Program-made: the position numbers and the translations under genes
NCBI GenBank assembly: GCA_963781805.1
Contig: CAWAHF010000004.1
Location: 4,774,001-4,838,000 of the forward strand
Origin: JAFGPL01 sp963781805
GTDB lineage: Bacteria > Bacteroidota > Bacteroidia > Bacteroidales > UBA10428
Reading direction: 5' to 3'
DNA length: 64,000 nucleotides
The notes under the pieces: model-generated
What the model was told of the DNA's origin: nothing
Databases searched by the model: none
What the model saw: the letters and a program-made list of their open reading frames with translations, nothing else
Part shown: positions 1 through 8,714 of the stretch, one piece after another
Position numbering within the stretch: the stretch's first letter is position 1
Layout: every line of letters begins with the position of its first letter

Positions 1-2
1 AA

Positions 3-869
3 GTACCTTACAGAATAAATCGAATCAGACAATTGTTAACCCAGAAAGATAAGCTTTCAGTTAATGACTTTAAGGCTATTCAGTTAGATCAAAAATCAAA
101 AATGGCTGAACAGATGCTGCCGGTATTGTTAAACTCACTTGAGTCCTTTAATGATCTGACATCACTCCAGATGGAAGGACTGAACTTGTTAAAAAACTGG
201 GATGGTGACATGAACAAAAACAGTCAGGCTGCGGCAATTTTTGAAACATTTTATAATAATCTTAGGCAAGACATATTTGCAGATGAACTCGGTAAAGAGT
301 TATTTGATAAGTTGAATGGAGCATCATCTATCATCAGGCCCGCAATTTATCGAATTATTGAAGAGAAGGGATCTGTTTGGGTAGATGATATTACTACAGT
401 AAAAACAGAAACACTGGCGGATATATGTGTGAAAAGTTATCAGGAAGCTATAAATGAACTGGAACAAAAACTGGGTTCGGCACCTACAGATTGGAATTGG
501 GGCAAGTTACATCAGATAACATTAAAACATTATCTGGGGAGCAAAGATATTCTGGACAGGGTATTTTCATTAAACCGGGGCCCGTATAAGGTAGGCGGAA
601 GCTTTCATACGGTTTCGCCGTATTCTTACTCAATGGCTAACCCCAAAGAGGTCAACCATGGGTCGTCGCACAGGCATATCTATTCGTTAAATAACTGGGA
701 TAGCTCGTATACCATTATTCCAACTGGAAATTCAGGAATACCGGCCAGCAAAAACTATTGTGACCAGACCGAAATGTACATTAAAGGAGAATATCATCGG
801 GATCTGTTTGACAGTATTGCGGTTATCTCAAATGCAATATACCATATGTCCTTTAAGCCTATAAAATAG
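3..869 (+). CDS. Penicillin acylase (S45) family protein, C-terminal part
   Basis: The frame is open to the left edge of the window, so this is only the C-terminal part of a larger gene; a TTG at 33 is internal. The visible 280-290 residues match the end of the beta subunit of penicillin-acylase-family N-terminal-nucleophile hydrolases: a WNWGKLHQ block, then GPYKVGGSFHTV, a GSSHRHIYSL block, PTGNSGIPASKNYCDQ and a final GEYHRDLF. Family members are made as secreted precursors of roughly 750-800 residues that cut themselves and hydrolyse amide bonds of acylated small molecules. The catalytic N-terminal Ser and signal peptide would lie outside the window, so activity cannot be judged. The gene converges with the kinase gene that follows. 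Confidence 0.85.
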   Translation, partial: VPYRINRIRQLLTQKDKLSVNDFKAIQLDQKSKMAEQMLPVLLNSLESFNDLTSLQMEGLNLLKNWDGDMNKNSQAAAIFETFYNNLRQDIFADELGKELFDKLNGASSIIRPAIYRIIEEKGSVWVDDITTVKTETLADICVKSYQEAINELEQKLGSAPTDWNWGKLHQITLKHYLGSKDILDRVFSLNRGPYKVGGSFHTVSPYSYSMANPKEVNHGSSHRHIYSLNNWDSSYTIIPTGNSGIPASKNYCDQTEMYIKGEYHRDLFDSIAVISNAIYHMSFKPIK

Positions 870-896
870 AACAAAAAATTAGGAAAAAAAGGAGAT

Positions 897-2453
897 TCAG
901 ACTTCCGGTTCGTTCTTGTTGGTGTTGTTTCTTTCGATTGAATACTTTTGAATTAAAAGCGCTTTATCTGATAAGGTAAAGTAGAATCTTGCTCCTTTTC
1001 GAAATGTAGTATCCAGCCAGATTTTACCTCCCATTTGCTCCACAATACCTTTCGAAATGGAAAGTCCCAAGCCTGTACCCCCAAAGCTTCTTTTTAACGA
1101 TTCTTCCCCTTGGCGGAATCTTTCAAAAATAATTTCGCGTTTACCAACATCAATGCCTATTCCTGTGTCTGTAACAAAGAAAAGCAGTTCGTCATTAGTG
1201 AATTCATACCCAAATTCTATTTCACCTTCGAAAGTAAATTTATAGGCATTCTTGAGCAGGTTATTAATTACCTGTTGTAATCTGAATGGATCAGTATATA
1301 TGTTGTCTTTGCCGTCGGGAAGACCTATCACAGACACGAGTCTGATATTATCCTTTCCGGAAGTCTTGCCCGATGCACTGAAAAACTCATAAATTTCACG
1401 GATTTTTTCATTCAGAGAGAATTCCACTTCATGAACTTTCATTTGATTTGACTCAATAAGGGAAATATCAAGAATATCATCAATAATGCGAAGCAATTGC
1501 TGCCCACTATTCAATATGATATCAATATACCTTTTTCTTCGGTCGGAAGCAATTTCACCTCTGTTCAACAAATCACTAAAACCAAGTATACCGTTTAAGG
1601 GAGTTCTTATCTCGTGAGATAAATTAGCCAGAAAGACTGTTTTCAACCGATCAGCTTCTTCAGCTCTTTTTACAGCCAGTATAAGGTCATGTTCGTATTT
1701 TTTACGTTCTTTGATTTCACCAACCAGTTTTTCGTTGGTATTACTTAATTCAACTGTTCTTTCTTTAACAGTTCGATCAAGGCTTTCATTCACCTCTTCC
1801 ATTTTTTTAGTAGCAATAAACGTACGCAAACGGGTGGTAAGGATTACCCTGGAAACAACCCATGCAATTGTTGCCAGTGTTAATACAGAATAATATTCAT
1901 CAATCATCTTCTTTTGGTCCAATGCTAAATGATTAAGCATAAGATAAAGAGTTACAAGACTGATTATCAGAAATAAAAGAAAATATCCTCCCCTGATATA
2001 AAACAGAGTAGCTGCTGAAAATACACCAATTAGAAAAGTAGGAAGTCCATTCGCGGTTACCGACTCAACCGATGATACCATTGCTCCCCAGTTCAAGTGA
2101 AATATAAAGTAGGAAACCATGATTATTTTGTGAATGGTTTTTACTTTATCCGCAGACTCGGGTTTATAAAAATGAGACAAGAGAAAATAAAGCAGTGTAA
2201 AAAATGCAAGAATAATGTCGATTCTAAAAAATAGTTTTGTTTGCTCCGAAGTATAAATTCCGGTAAATGTAAGATCGGAATATAGCTGGAAGATTACCAG
2301 AAGAATAAGAAAATAGGACCAATAACGTAATCTTGTATAATTTGTATAACAAATATCCCGATAGAATCCACTTTTATATTCGGGATAGATTAAGAGCGGA
2401 TTTATCTTGCGAAATATATTAATAAAAAATTGCCGGAAATCCTGGAAACTCAT
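897..2453 (-). CDS. Membrane-bound sensor histidine kinase
   Basis: 518 residues. The first ~210 hold five to six hydrophobic segments (about 42-60, 76-95, 108-125, 138-155, 156-175 and 190-206) with little extracytoplasmic loop, so the stimulus may be sensed in the membrane. A coiled coil (about 215-265) leads to the dimerisation domain with the phospho-accepting His280 in HEIRTP. The ATPase domain shows the N box (NNLLKNAYKF), G1 (DTGIGI), F box and G2 (GGTGLGLSI), so the kinase should be active. There is no receiver domain and no response regulator beside it, so its partner is unknown. It is transcribed alone and its start overlaps nothing. Confidence 0.9.
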   Translation of the reverse strand: MSFQDFRQFFINIFRKINPLLIYPEYKSGFYRDICYTNYTRLRYWSYFLILLVIFQLYSDLTFTGIYTSEQTKLFFRIDIILAFFTLLYFLLSHFYKPESADKVKTIHKIIMVSYFIFHLNWGAMVSSVESVTANGLPTFLIGVFSAATLFYIRGGYFLLFLIISLVTLYLMLNHLALDQKKMIDEYYSVLTLATIAWVVSRVILTTRLRTFIATKKMEEVNESLDRTVKERTVELSNTNEKLVGEIKERKKYEHDLILAVKRAEEADRLKTVFLANLSHEIRTPLNGILGFSDLLNRGEIASDRRKRYIDIILNSGQQLLRIIDDILDISLIESNQMKVHEVEFSLNEKIREIYEFFSASGKTSGKDNIRLVSVIGLPDGKDNIYTDPFRLQQVINNLLKNAYKFTFEGEIEFGYEFTNDELLFFVTDTGIGIDVGKREIIFERFRQGEESLKRSFGGTGLGLSISKGIVEQMGGKIWLDTTFRKGARFYFTLSDKALLIQKYSIERNNTNKNEPEV

Positions 2454-2615
2454 TAAACTTTGGTTTGTATACTTAAAGGTACAAAGATATTTATAAATAA
2501 GAATGGTTAAAATCCGAAATCAGCCATTTCTAAAAGCATGCAATTATTGCAATTGCCATGAAAATAACATGCTTCTTATGCAGTCAAATTACTTACTTCA
2601 AAAAACGGCTGCTCT

Positions 2616-3887
2616 TTAATAATAAATGATCCAGGCATCGGGGTGTCCTGCAGTTCGTATATTTTTTAGTTCGGTAATCGCAGCTGATTTATCTGAGAAT
2701 GAACCGAAACTTACAGCGTGCAGATTTCCAATCTTTCCAAATTTTTCCGAATGATAGCCATCTTTTTTCAGTTCGTTTACAAGCTTATCAGCATTATTTT
2801 CCTCTTTGAAACAACCGGCAACAATATAAAATTGTTTTCCTTCCTTTATCGCCGGCTTAACCGAAGCGGGAGGTTTAACTTTTTTTGCCGGTTCCTCAGA
2901 ATTGGGCGAAGACATTTCTTCCGGTTCTATAACCGGATTTTCAGGTTCTGTAGTACTCTCTTCGCTTGTTATTTCCGGAGTATTTTCGGTAGTTGTGGTT
3001 ACCTCAGTAGCAGCTTGTTTGTCTTTTTTAAAGATACCTGTAATTTTATCGTTAAAAACAAACCAGCTGACAATTGCCCCATTCACAAGAATAATTAATA
3101 AAATCCATATAACTATCTGAAGTGTATTACTTTTTGAACGACTCTGGTGCTCGACTTTTTTTGCAGGTTTTGGTTCAGGTTGAGGCTTAATTACTGTCTC
3201 TTTTTCATCTGTCGTTTTAATAGGAGTTACAGTTATTTTTTCACTGGTTTGGTTCTTTTTGTCTGGTGCAACGGCCTTTTCTTCTTTGTCAAGGGTTATT
3301 TCAACTTCGGTTTTTTCTTCTTGTGGTTGTTCCTGAGGTTTTATTTCTTCCTTCTTAATATCTTTCTTAGGTTGCTGTGGTTTAGATTCCTCTTTTTTTT
3401 CTAATTGCTCTGAAGCCGGTTTTGGTTCTTCTTTAGGCATCTCTTTTTTTGGTTCTGTATTGGTAGTTGCCTTAATTTCTTTCTCTTTTTCGGTTTTGGG
3501 TTCTTCTTCAACAGGCTTTGGCTCCTTTTCTATAGTACTTTTCTTCTCTTTTTTAGGAGTTGTTGACTCAGTACCTGTAATTTCGGTTAGTGTAAGTTTT
3601 CCAGAACTTTCTTTAATAAGTTTTCCCATTCCTTCTAAGACTATTTCTTCACCTGCCTCAAGTTTTTTATTTAATTCTTCTACAAAGTGTGTTACTTTAA
3701 GTTTGGCAACATCTTTCGAAATATTATCCTTTGCAGAGAGATAATCAATCAACAGGCCGTCATTATATCTAAGGAACTCATTAAATACAATAAGTCTCGG
3801 GGATTTTTGTTTAATAATAAATGCACCAAAATCCGAAATGATAACTCTTGCATTCGAATTTAGTAAATCATTGATAATTTTATTCAT
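2616..3887 (-). CDS. HU (CCDC81-like) and SPOR domain membrane protein
   Basis: Residues 1 to about 95 form a CCDC81-type prokaryotic HU-like domain (starts MNKIINDLLN). A long Lys/Glu/Pro-rich linker of about 150 residues follows, then one membrane segment, a second acidic linker and a C-terminal SPOR domain of about 70 residues ending in AWIIYY. SPOR domains bind denuded peptidoglycan glycans, often at the septum, so the likely role is an inner-membrane protein linking a cytoplasmic HU-like module to the periplasmic cell wall. I chose the ATG at 3887 because the HU domain begins there; an ATG at 3911 would add eight residues. The HU/SPOR pairing is common in Bacteroidota. The exact function is unknown. 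Confidence 0.85.
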   Translation of the reverse strand: MNKIINDLLNSNARVIISDFGAFIIKQKSPRLIVFNEFLRYNDGLLIDYLSAKDNISKDVAKLKVTHFVEELNKKLEAGEEIVLEGMGKLIKESSGKLTLTEITGTESTTPKKEKKSTIEKEPKPVEEEPKTEKEKEIKATTNTEPKKEMPKEEPKPASEQLEKKEESKPQQPKKDIKKEEIKPQEQPQEEKTEVEITLDKEEKAVAPDKKNQTSEKITVTPIKTTDEKETVIKPQPEPKPAKKVEHQSRSKSNTLQIVIWILLIILVNGAIVSWFVFNDKITGIFKKDKQAATEVTTTTENTPEITSEESTTEPENPVIEPEEMSSPNSEEPAKKVKPPASVKPAIKEGKQFYIVAGCFKEENNADKLVNELKKDGYHSEKFGKIGNLHAVSFGSFSDKSAAITELKNIRTAGHPDAWIIYY

Positions 3888-4088
3888 AACTTTACTTTTT
3901 ACAACTACCAAAAAAAGAAATTTTTAGCCTAAATATCAAACGAATTAATGTAATTATTTTAACAAAACACAAATCACATTTAGTATGTTTGTCTTTACTA
4001 ATATTTCATTATTTTTAATAATGCTTAATTTCAAGACAAACATCAGATAACTTTATCATAAAAAACGCATTAAAGGTACATCTTACAA

Positions 4089-4850
4089 ATGAAATTTAAA
4101 AAAATATTAGGGATTGATATTGGTGGCTCAGGAATAAAGGGCGCCATAGTAAATACTAAAAGCGGCAGATTTGTTAAAAAAAGGCATCGTATCTTAACAC
4201 CTAATCCCGCAACACCACAAGCTATTGCGAATGTTCTGAAGCAACTTGTCGAACATTTTCACTGGGATGGTCCGATTGGCTGCGGGTTTCCTGCTGTTGT
4301 TCTGAACGGAATAGTTAAAACTGCCTCTAATATCGATAAATCATGGATTGGATTGGATGCAGGAAAGTTATTTTCGGAGATAACCAGATTGCCTGTAATG
4401 GTTTTTAACGATGCAGATGTGGCAGGATTAGCCGATGTAAAATTCGGTGCAGGCAAGGGAGTTAAAGGCTCGGTGCTTATGCTGACGATTGGCACCGGAA
4501 TTGGTTCGGCATTCTTTACCCACGGAAAGCTTTTACCGAATACTGAACTTGGTCATCTGATTCTTAACGGTGAAATTGCAGAAAAATATGCTTCGGATGC
4601 AACTCGTAAAAAAGATAAATTATCCTGGGATGATTGGGGAAACCGGTTAAACGAATATCTGCTGGAAATGGAACGATTGTTCTGGCCGGAACTCATAATC
4701 ATAGGAGGCGGTATGAGCAAAAGAATGGACAAGTTTTCGGACAGGTTGACCGTTAAGACCAGGGTAGTTCCTGCAAAATTGTTAAACAATGCCGGCATTA
4801 TTGGCGCGGCGCTTGCAGTAAAAGCCAATCGTAAATTACTGAAAGATTAA
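4089..4850 (+). CDS. ppgK: Polyphosphate glucokinase-like ROK family kinase
   Basis: 253 residues. The N terminus has the ROK/actin-fold phosphate loop (GIDIGGSGIKGA, residues 9-20). Next come NDADVAGLAD with the catalytic Asp of the sugar-kinase fold, the TIGTGIGSA phosphate/adenosine loop, ELGHLIL, and IIGGGMS near the C terminus. The length and the absence of the ROK zinc motif CxCGxxGCxE fit polyphosphate glucokinases, which phosphorylate glucose using polyphosphate (or ATP) in the cytoplasm; ATP-only use cannot be excluded. It is a single gene diverging from the HU/SPOR gene and converging on recR. Confidence 0.85.
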   Translation: MKFKKILGIDIGGSGIKGAIVNTKSGRFVKKRHRILTPNPATPQAIANVLKQLVEHFHWDGPIGCGFPAVVLNGIVKTASNIDKSWIGLDAGKLFSEITRLPVMVFNDADVAGLADVKFGAGKGVKGSVLMLTIGTGIGSAFFTHGKLLPNTELGHLILNGEIAEKYASDATRKKDKLSWDDWGNRLNEYLLEMERLFWPELIIIGGGMSKRMDKFSDRLTVKTRVVPAKLLNNAGIIGAALAVKANRKLLKD

Positions 4851-4900
4851 TTTTATTTTTAATCCGGCTTACTTATTAAGTATGAGTATGCTTTTCAGGT

Positions 4901-5518
4901 TTATGAAGGATTAAACAAGGTACGGTTAACAATGGATCGGCCGAGTGTTATTTCGTCGGCATATTCCAGTTCATCTCCCACCGATACACCGCGTGCAATG
5001 GTGGATATTACAATATTATACTGACTAAATTTCCGGTAAATATAAAATCCGGTAGTATCGCCTTCCATAGTAGTGCTTAGGGCAATTATTAATTCCTTTA
5101 CAACCTGATCTTTCAATCTGGTATCCAGTTCTTTTATGGTCAAATCATTCGGACCAATACCATCCATAGGTGAAATAATGCCTCCCAATACATGGTATAA
5201 GCCTTTGTATTGGTTTGTATTTTCAATAGACATCACATCCTTAATATTTTCAACGATGCATATGGTGGATTGATCGCGTGAAGTATCACTGCAAATATTG
5301 CAGATTTCGGAATCCGAAATATTCTGACAGATTTTGCAGTGTAAAATTTCATTGCGTAGCCGGATAATAGCTGTTCCAAATTCGTTTACAGCCTCTTTGT
5401 CTTGCTTTAACAAGTGCAAAACCAGTCTTAATGCTGTTTTATGACCGATACCGGGCAATTTGGCAAATTCCTCAACTGCTTCTTCCAATAGTCTGGAGGG
5501 GAAATGAATATAACTCAT
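4901..5518 (-). CDS. recR: Recombination mediator protein RecR
   Basis: 205 residues from the chosen start. The order is an N-terminal helix-hairpin-helix (EFAKLPGIGHKTALRLVLHL), a C4 zinc finger (CKICQNISDSEICNIC), a Toprim domain (CIVENIKDVMSIENT) and a C-terminal Walker-B-like part (ARGVSVGDELEYADE). RecR acts with RecO/RecF to load RecA on gapped DNA. The ATG at 5518 is preferred over an in-frame ATG at 5545 because an AGAAGG element precedes it at suitable spacing and the family starts there. Length is normal. Confidence 0.95.
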   Translation of the reverse strand: MSYIHFPSRLLEEAVEEFAKLPGIGHKTALRLVLHLLKQDKEAVNEFGTAIIRLRNEILHCKICQNISDSEICNICSDTSRDQSTICIVENIKDVMSIENTNQYKGLYHVLGGIISPMDGIGPNDLTIKELDTRLKDQVVKELIIALSTTMEGDTTGFYIYRKFSQYNIVISTIARGVSVGDELEYADEITLGRSIVNRTLFNPS

Positions 5519-5637
5519 TGAATTGCCTTCTGATAAATAATTCAAAAAAATATAAGCGTCAAAATTAATATCATTTCATCCGCATTACAATTTTTTTTGC
5601 AGAATTGTTTTTGCTATCCTTGTAAAAAAAATTTTGT

Positions 5638-7146
5638 ATGAGTCCGGTATTTCTAATCGTAGTTATTCTGCTTTATTTCTCCGTATTAGTAGTTATTTCG
5701 CGAATTACCGGGAAAAATGCCAACAGCTATTCCTTCTTTCTCGGTAACCGGCAATCACCATGGTACCTGGTGGCTTTTGGAATGATTGGTGCATCCTTAT
5801 CGGGAGTGACATTTATCTCCATCCCGGGGGAAGTGGGATCCAGTAATTTTTCATATATGCAGATTGTTTTGGGTTATCTGGTGGGTTATGTTGTTATTGC
5901 CAATGTGTTGATGCCGCTCTATTATAAACTAAATCTTACTTCAATTTATGTTTATCTGAAAAACCGTTTTGGACTGGTATCTTACCGAACCGGGGCCTTT
6001 TTCTTTTTAATTTCAAGAATAATCGGATCTGCTTTTCGTTTGTATATTGTTGCCATGGTGCTTGATAAGTTTGTTTTTTCCACTTGGGGGGTTCCATTCT
6101 GGCTGACAGTAGCACTAACCATTATCTTTATCTGGATTTATTCATTCCGGGCAGGAATTAAAACCATCGTGTGGACAGATACACTTCAAACGCTGTTTAT
6201 GCTGTTGGCAGTTATTTTTACCACCTGGTATATAGCACACGAACTTCATTTTTCTTTTGGAGATATGTTCGATTCTATAAAAGATAGCCGCTATTCCCAA
6301 ATCTTTGTATGGGACTGGAAACCACCGAATAATTTTTTCAAACATTTTCTTGCCGGAGCATTTATCAGTATTGTTATGACGGGTCTGGACCAGGATATGA
6401 TGCAAAAAAATCTGAGCTGCCGAAACATCAGAGAAGCTAAAAAGAATATGTATTGGATGAGTACCTCCCTGATATTCGTTAACCTGTTGTTTCTCACCCT
6501 CGGCGCTTTGCTGTATATCTATGCCCATTCAAAAAACCTGATTGTTGAAAATCTCCATAATTACGATGCCGCCTGTAAACTGGGTCTTTACGATGATGCT
6601 GTGGCATTGTACAAATGCAGTTCCACAGATCAGTTATTTCCTTACCTGTCACTCAATCATCTCCCGGTTGCAGCTGGTGTAGTGTTTATACTTGGATTGG
6701 TGGCAGCTGCCTATTCAAGCGCCGATTCTGCACTCACGGCACTTACAACCTCTTTTTGTGTTGATTTCCTGGGATTTTCAGAAAATGACAGCAGGATAAA
6801 GCAGCGGTATCTGGTTCATATCGGATTCTCAATCCTCCTGTTCGCTGTTATTATTCTGTTCCGTGTAGTGAATAATGACAGTGTGATTAACTCGGTATTT
6901 ACATTTGCCGGATATACCTACGGGCCGTTGCTCGGTCTTTTTTCATTTGGTTTGTTTACAAAGAAAAAAATAAAAGATAAGTGGACTCCTGTTGTGGCAA
7001 TTGTTTCCCCGGTTTTATGTTACATCGTCAGCTCACACTCCCAGAAATGGTTCGGAGGTTATACATTTGGATTTGAGTTATTGATACTCAATGGCTTTTT
7101 AACTTTTATGGGATTGGTTATCCTGCAACGCAACACCAAAGCTTAA
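5638..7146 (+). CDS. Sodium:solute symporter (SSS family)
   Basis: 502 residues with about 13 hydrophobic segments, in the sodium:solute symporter fold. Typical signatures are an early GxxGASLSGVTFISIPG region (first broken helix that binds Na+ and substrate), TDTLQTLFML, GLDQDMMQKNLSCRN and AAAYSSADSALTALTTSF. The substrate cannot be read from sequence; related Bacteroidota proteins are annotated for sugars, sialic acid or other solutes. It lies divergently from recR, and a TATCCTTG resembling the Bacteroidota -7 element lies just upstream of its start. Confidence 0.9.
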   Translation: MSPVFLIVVILLYFSVLVVISRITGKNANSYSFFLGNRQSPWYLVAFGMIGASLSGVTFISIPGEVGSSNFSYMQIVLGYLVGYVVIANVLMPLYYKLNLTSIYVYLKNRFGLVSYRTGAFFFLISRIIGSAFRLYIVAMVLDKFVFSTWGVPFWLTVALTIIFIWIYSFRAGIKTIVWTDTLQTLFMLLAVIFTTWYIAHELHFSFGDMFDSIKDSRYSQIFVWDWKPPNNFFKHFLAGAFISIVMTGLDQDMMQKNLSCRNIREAKKNMYWMSTSLIFVNLLFLTLGALLYIYAHSKNLIVENLHNYDAACKLGLYDDAVALYKCSSTDQLFPYLSLNHLPVAAGVVFILGLVAAAYSSADSALTALTTSFCVDFLGFSENDSRIKQRYLVHIGFSILLFAVIILFRVVNNDSVINSVFTFAGYTYGPLLGLFSFGLFTKKKIKDKWTPVVAIVSPVLCYIVSSHSQKWFGGYTFGFELLILNGFLTFMGLVILQRNTKA

Positions 7147-7243
7147 TCCCAGCAATTATTGCAATAGGGCCAAAAATTGGCAGACGAATTTAGTTAACAT
7201 ATCTGCATTTTTACTAATTTCAACGCTCTGTTTAACCTTAAAA

Positions 7244-8014
7244 ATGAATGAAATGAGAAAGAACTGCATCTTAGTTTTAATGGTAACTATCAGTCTTTCT
7301 TTTACGACTCTAAGTCATGCCCAACGATTTTTAGACAAGTTAAAAGACAAGACCGAAGACAAAATTATCGACGGAATCTTTAATGATGAAAAGAAAGATA
7401 CCCAGGAAACTCAACAGTCTGAGCAGTCAACAACTGCAAATACACGTGGCGAGGGATTAAACGCAACTTCCATCGATGTTCCCGGGAGCATGGATGAAGC
7501 TTCAACCGCCTATCAAGCGAGCAATTACACCCAATCACGCAATGCAATCAGACAGGCTATACAAGGAATTGAACTTGAAATAGGTAAAAAAGTATTGGAA
7601 TCGTTACCTCAATCGGTTAGTGATTTATCAAAACAAAAGGATGCGGATAATGTTACCAGCTCGGGAATGAACTTTGCCGGATTGGTAATAGAACGCGGAT
7701 ATGCCAAAGGCGATCAGGAATTAAAGGTAACCATTGCCAACAATTCTGCCTGGCTTTCGGCAGTTAATTTATACCTGAGTGGCGGGGGGTATGCCTCAAC
7801 TGAAAACCAGGAGAATTATAAAAAAATTACGTTCCAGGGTTACCAGGGAGTAATTGAATTTGATCAAAGCTCCGGATACAAACTCAGCGTACCGTTTGGA
7901 CAGACCTCGATATTTATTTTGAACGGAACGAATTTCGACAACGAACAACAAATGATGAATGCTGCCGGAGAATTCAGCATCGATAATATTAAGAAACAAT
8001 TAGGCGAACAATAA
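7244..8014 (+). CDS. Secreted protein, paralogue of the next gene
   Basis: 256 residues. A signal peptide ends near HAQ (residue 27). A charged, low-complexity stretch follows (to about 80) and then a domain of about 170 residues that also makes up the neighbouring 204-residue protein. Shared elements are an A..AYQASNYTQSRNAIRQAI-like helical start, IGKKVLESLP, a SSGMNFAGL motif, and a closing VPFGQTSIFILNG. I do not recognise the family. Position suggests a secreted or periplasmic role; the two genes form an operon with 11 bp between them. Confidence 0.8.
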   Translation: MNEMRKNCILVLMVTISLSFTTLSHAQRFLDKLKDKTEDKIIDGIFNDEKKDTQETQQSEQSTTANTRGEGLNATSIDVPGSMDEASTAYQASNYTQSRNAIRQAIQGIELEIGKKVLESLPQSVSDLSKQKDADNVTSSGMNFAGLVIERGYAKGDQELKVTIANNSAWLSAVNLYLSGGGYASTENQENYKKITFQGYQGVIEFDQSSGYKLSVPFGQTSIFILNGTNFDNEQQMMNAAGEFSIDNIKKQLGEQ

Positions 8015-8025
8015 ATATTAAGATT

Positions 8026-8640
8026 ATGAAAATGAGACTTTTATCCATAACATCCGTCATTCTGTTCATTCTATCAGGAACCATATATGCCCAGAATTTT
8101 GACGACAATATTTCCAAAGCCAAATCATCATATAAAAGCGGCGACCTGGATGGTGCACGATTTGCATTGCAGGAAGCGCTTAACGAAGTAAATACTGCAA
8201 TTGGCAAGGAAGTGCTTGAACTCCTTCCTAAAACCATGAAAGACATGGCCAACAACGATTCGGAAGATAATGTAAACAGTAGCGGCGCAGGTTTTTCAGG
8301 ACTTAATGTAAACCGTACATATGGCAACTCAGAAACCGGGAAATCGGCCGACATTACAATTATTACCGACTCGCCATTAATTGCAGGTATCAACAGCATC
8401 TTGTCTTTGCCGGCAATTATGACATCCGGCGCTGATTCCAATCAGAAACGAATTAAGGTGGGTAGCTACAAAGCTTTGTTACAGATTAATGATACCGAAG
8501 ATGGTAAGAAAAATTATGATGTCCAGGTGCCTTTTGGAAGTTCGTTGCTTACGTTTCATTGTGACGGATATACCGAATCTGATGTGGTGACAATGGCAAA
8601 TACTATTCCTGTGGCCAAAATAGATGAGAAAACCAGGTAA
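8026..8640 (+). CDS. Secreted protein, paralogue of the preceding gene
   Basis: 204 residues. A signal peptide ends at IYAQ (about residue 23), with no linker before the shared domain. Corresponding motifs to the upstream gene are SSYKSGDLDGARFALQEAL, IGKEVLELLP, SSGAGFSGLNVNR and VPFGSSLLTFHCDG. The helical start resembles a single TPR-like unit. It ends just before a strong bidirectional terminator, so this is the last gene of a two-gene operon made by tandem duplication. Function is unknown. Confidence 0.8.
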   Translation: MKMRLLSITSVILFILSGTIYAQNFDDNISKAKSSYKSGDLDGARFALQEALNEVNTAIGKEVLELLPKTMKDMANNDSEDNVNSSGAGFSGLNVNRTYGNSETGKSADITIITDSPLIAGINSILSLPAIMTSGADSNQKRIKVGSYKALLQINDTEDGKKNYDVQVPFGSSLLTFHCDGYTESDVVTMANTIPVAKIDEKTR

Positions 8641-8663
8641 AATATCACCCCGATGAAATAAAT

Positions 8664-8692
8664 AAAAAAGCTCCTGAACAGGAGCTTTTTTT
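8664..8692. terminator. Bidirectional intrinsic terminator
   Basis: The arms AAAAAGCTCCTG and CAGGAGCTTTTT form a 12-bp stem with a 2-base loop; the A and T runs make it work on both strands. It lies between the secreted-protein pair (+) and the FadL-like gene (-). Confidence 0.9.
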
Positions 8693-8714
8693 ATTATATG
8701 CAGAATGATTTATT

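Noticed and set aside
3147..3404. Phe-rich ORF (85 codons) on the plus strand
   Set aside because: It lies opposite the Lys/Glu-rich linker of the HU/SPOR gene; its composition is the shadow of that repeat-rich coding sequence.
2533..7170. GCAATTATTGCAAT occurring near 2540 and 7150
   Set aside because: A 14-base AT-rich near-palindrome in two gaps; too short to be called a family without a genome-wide count.
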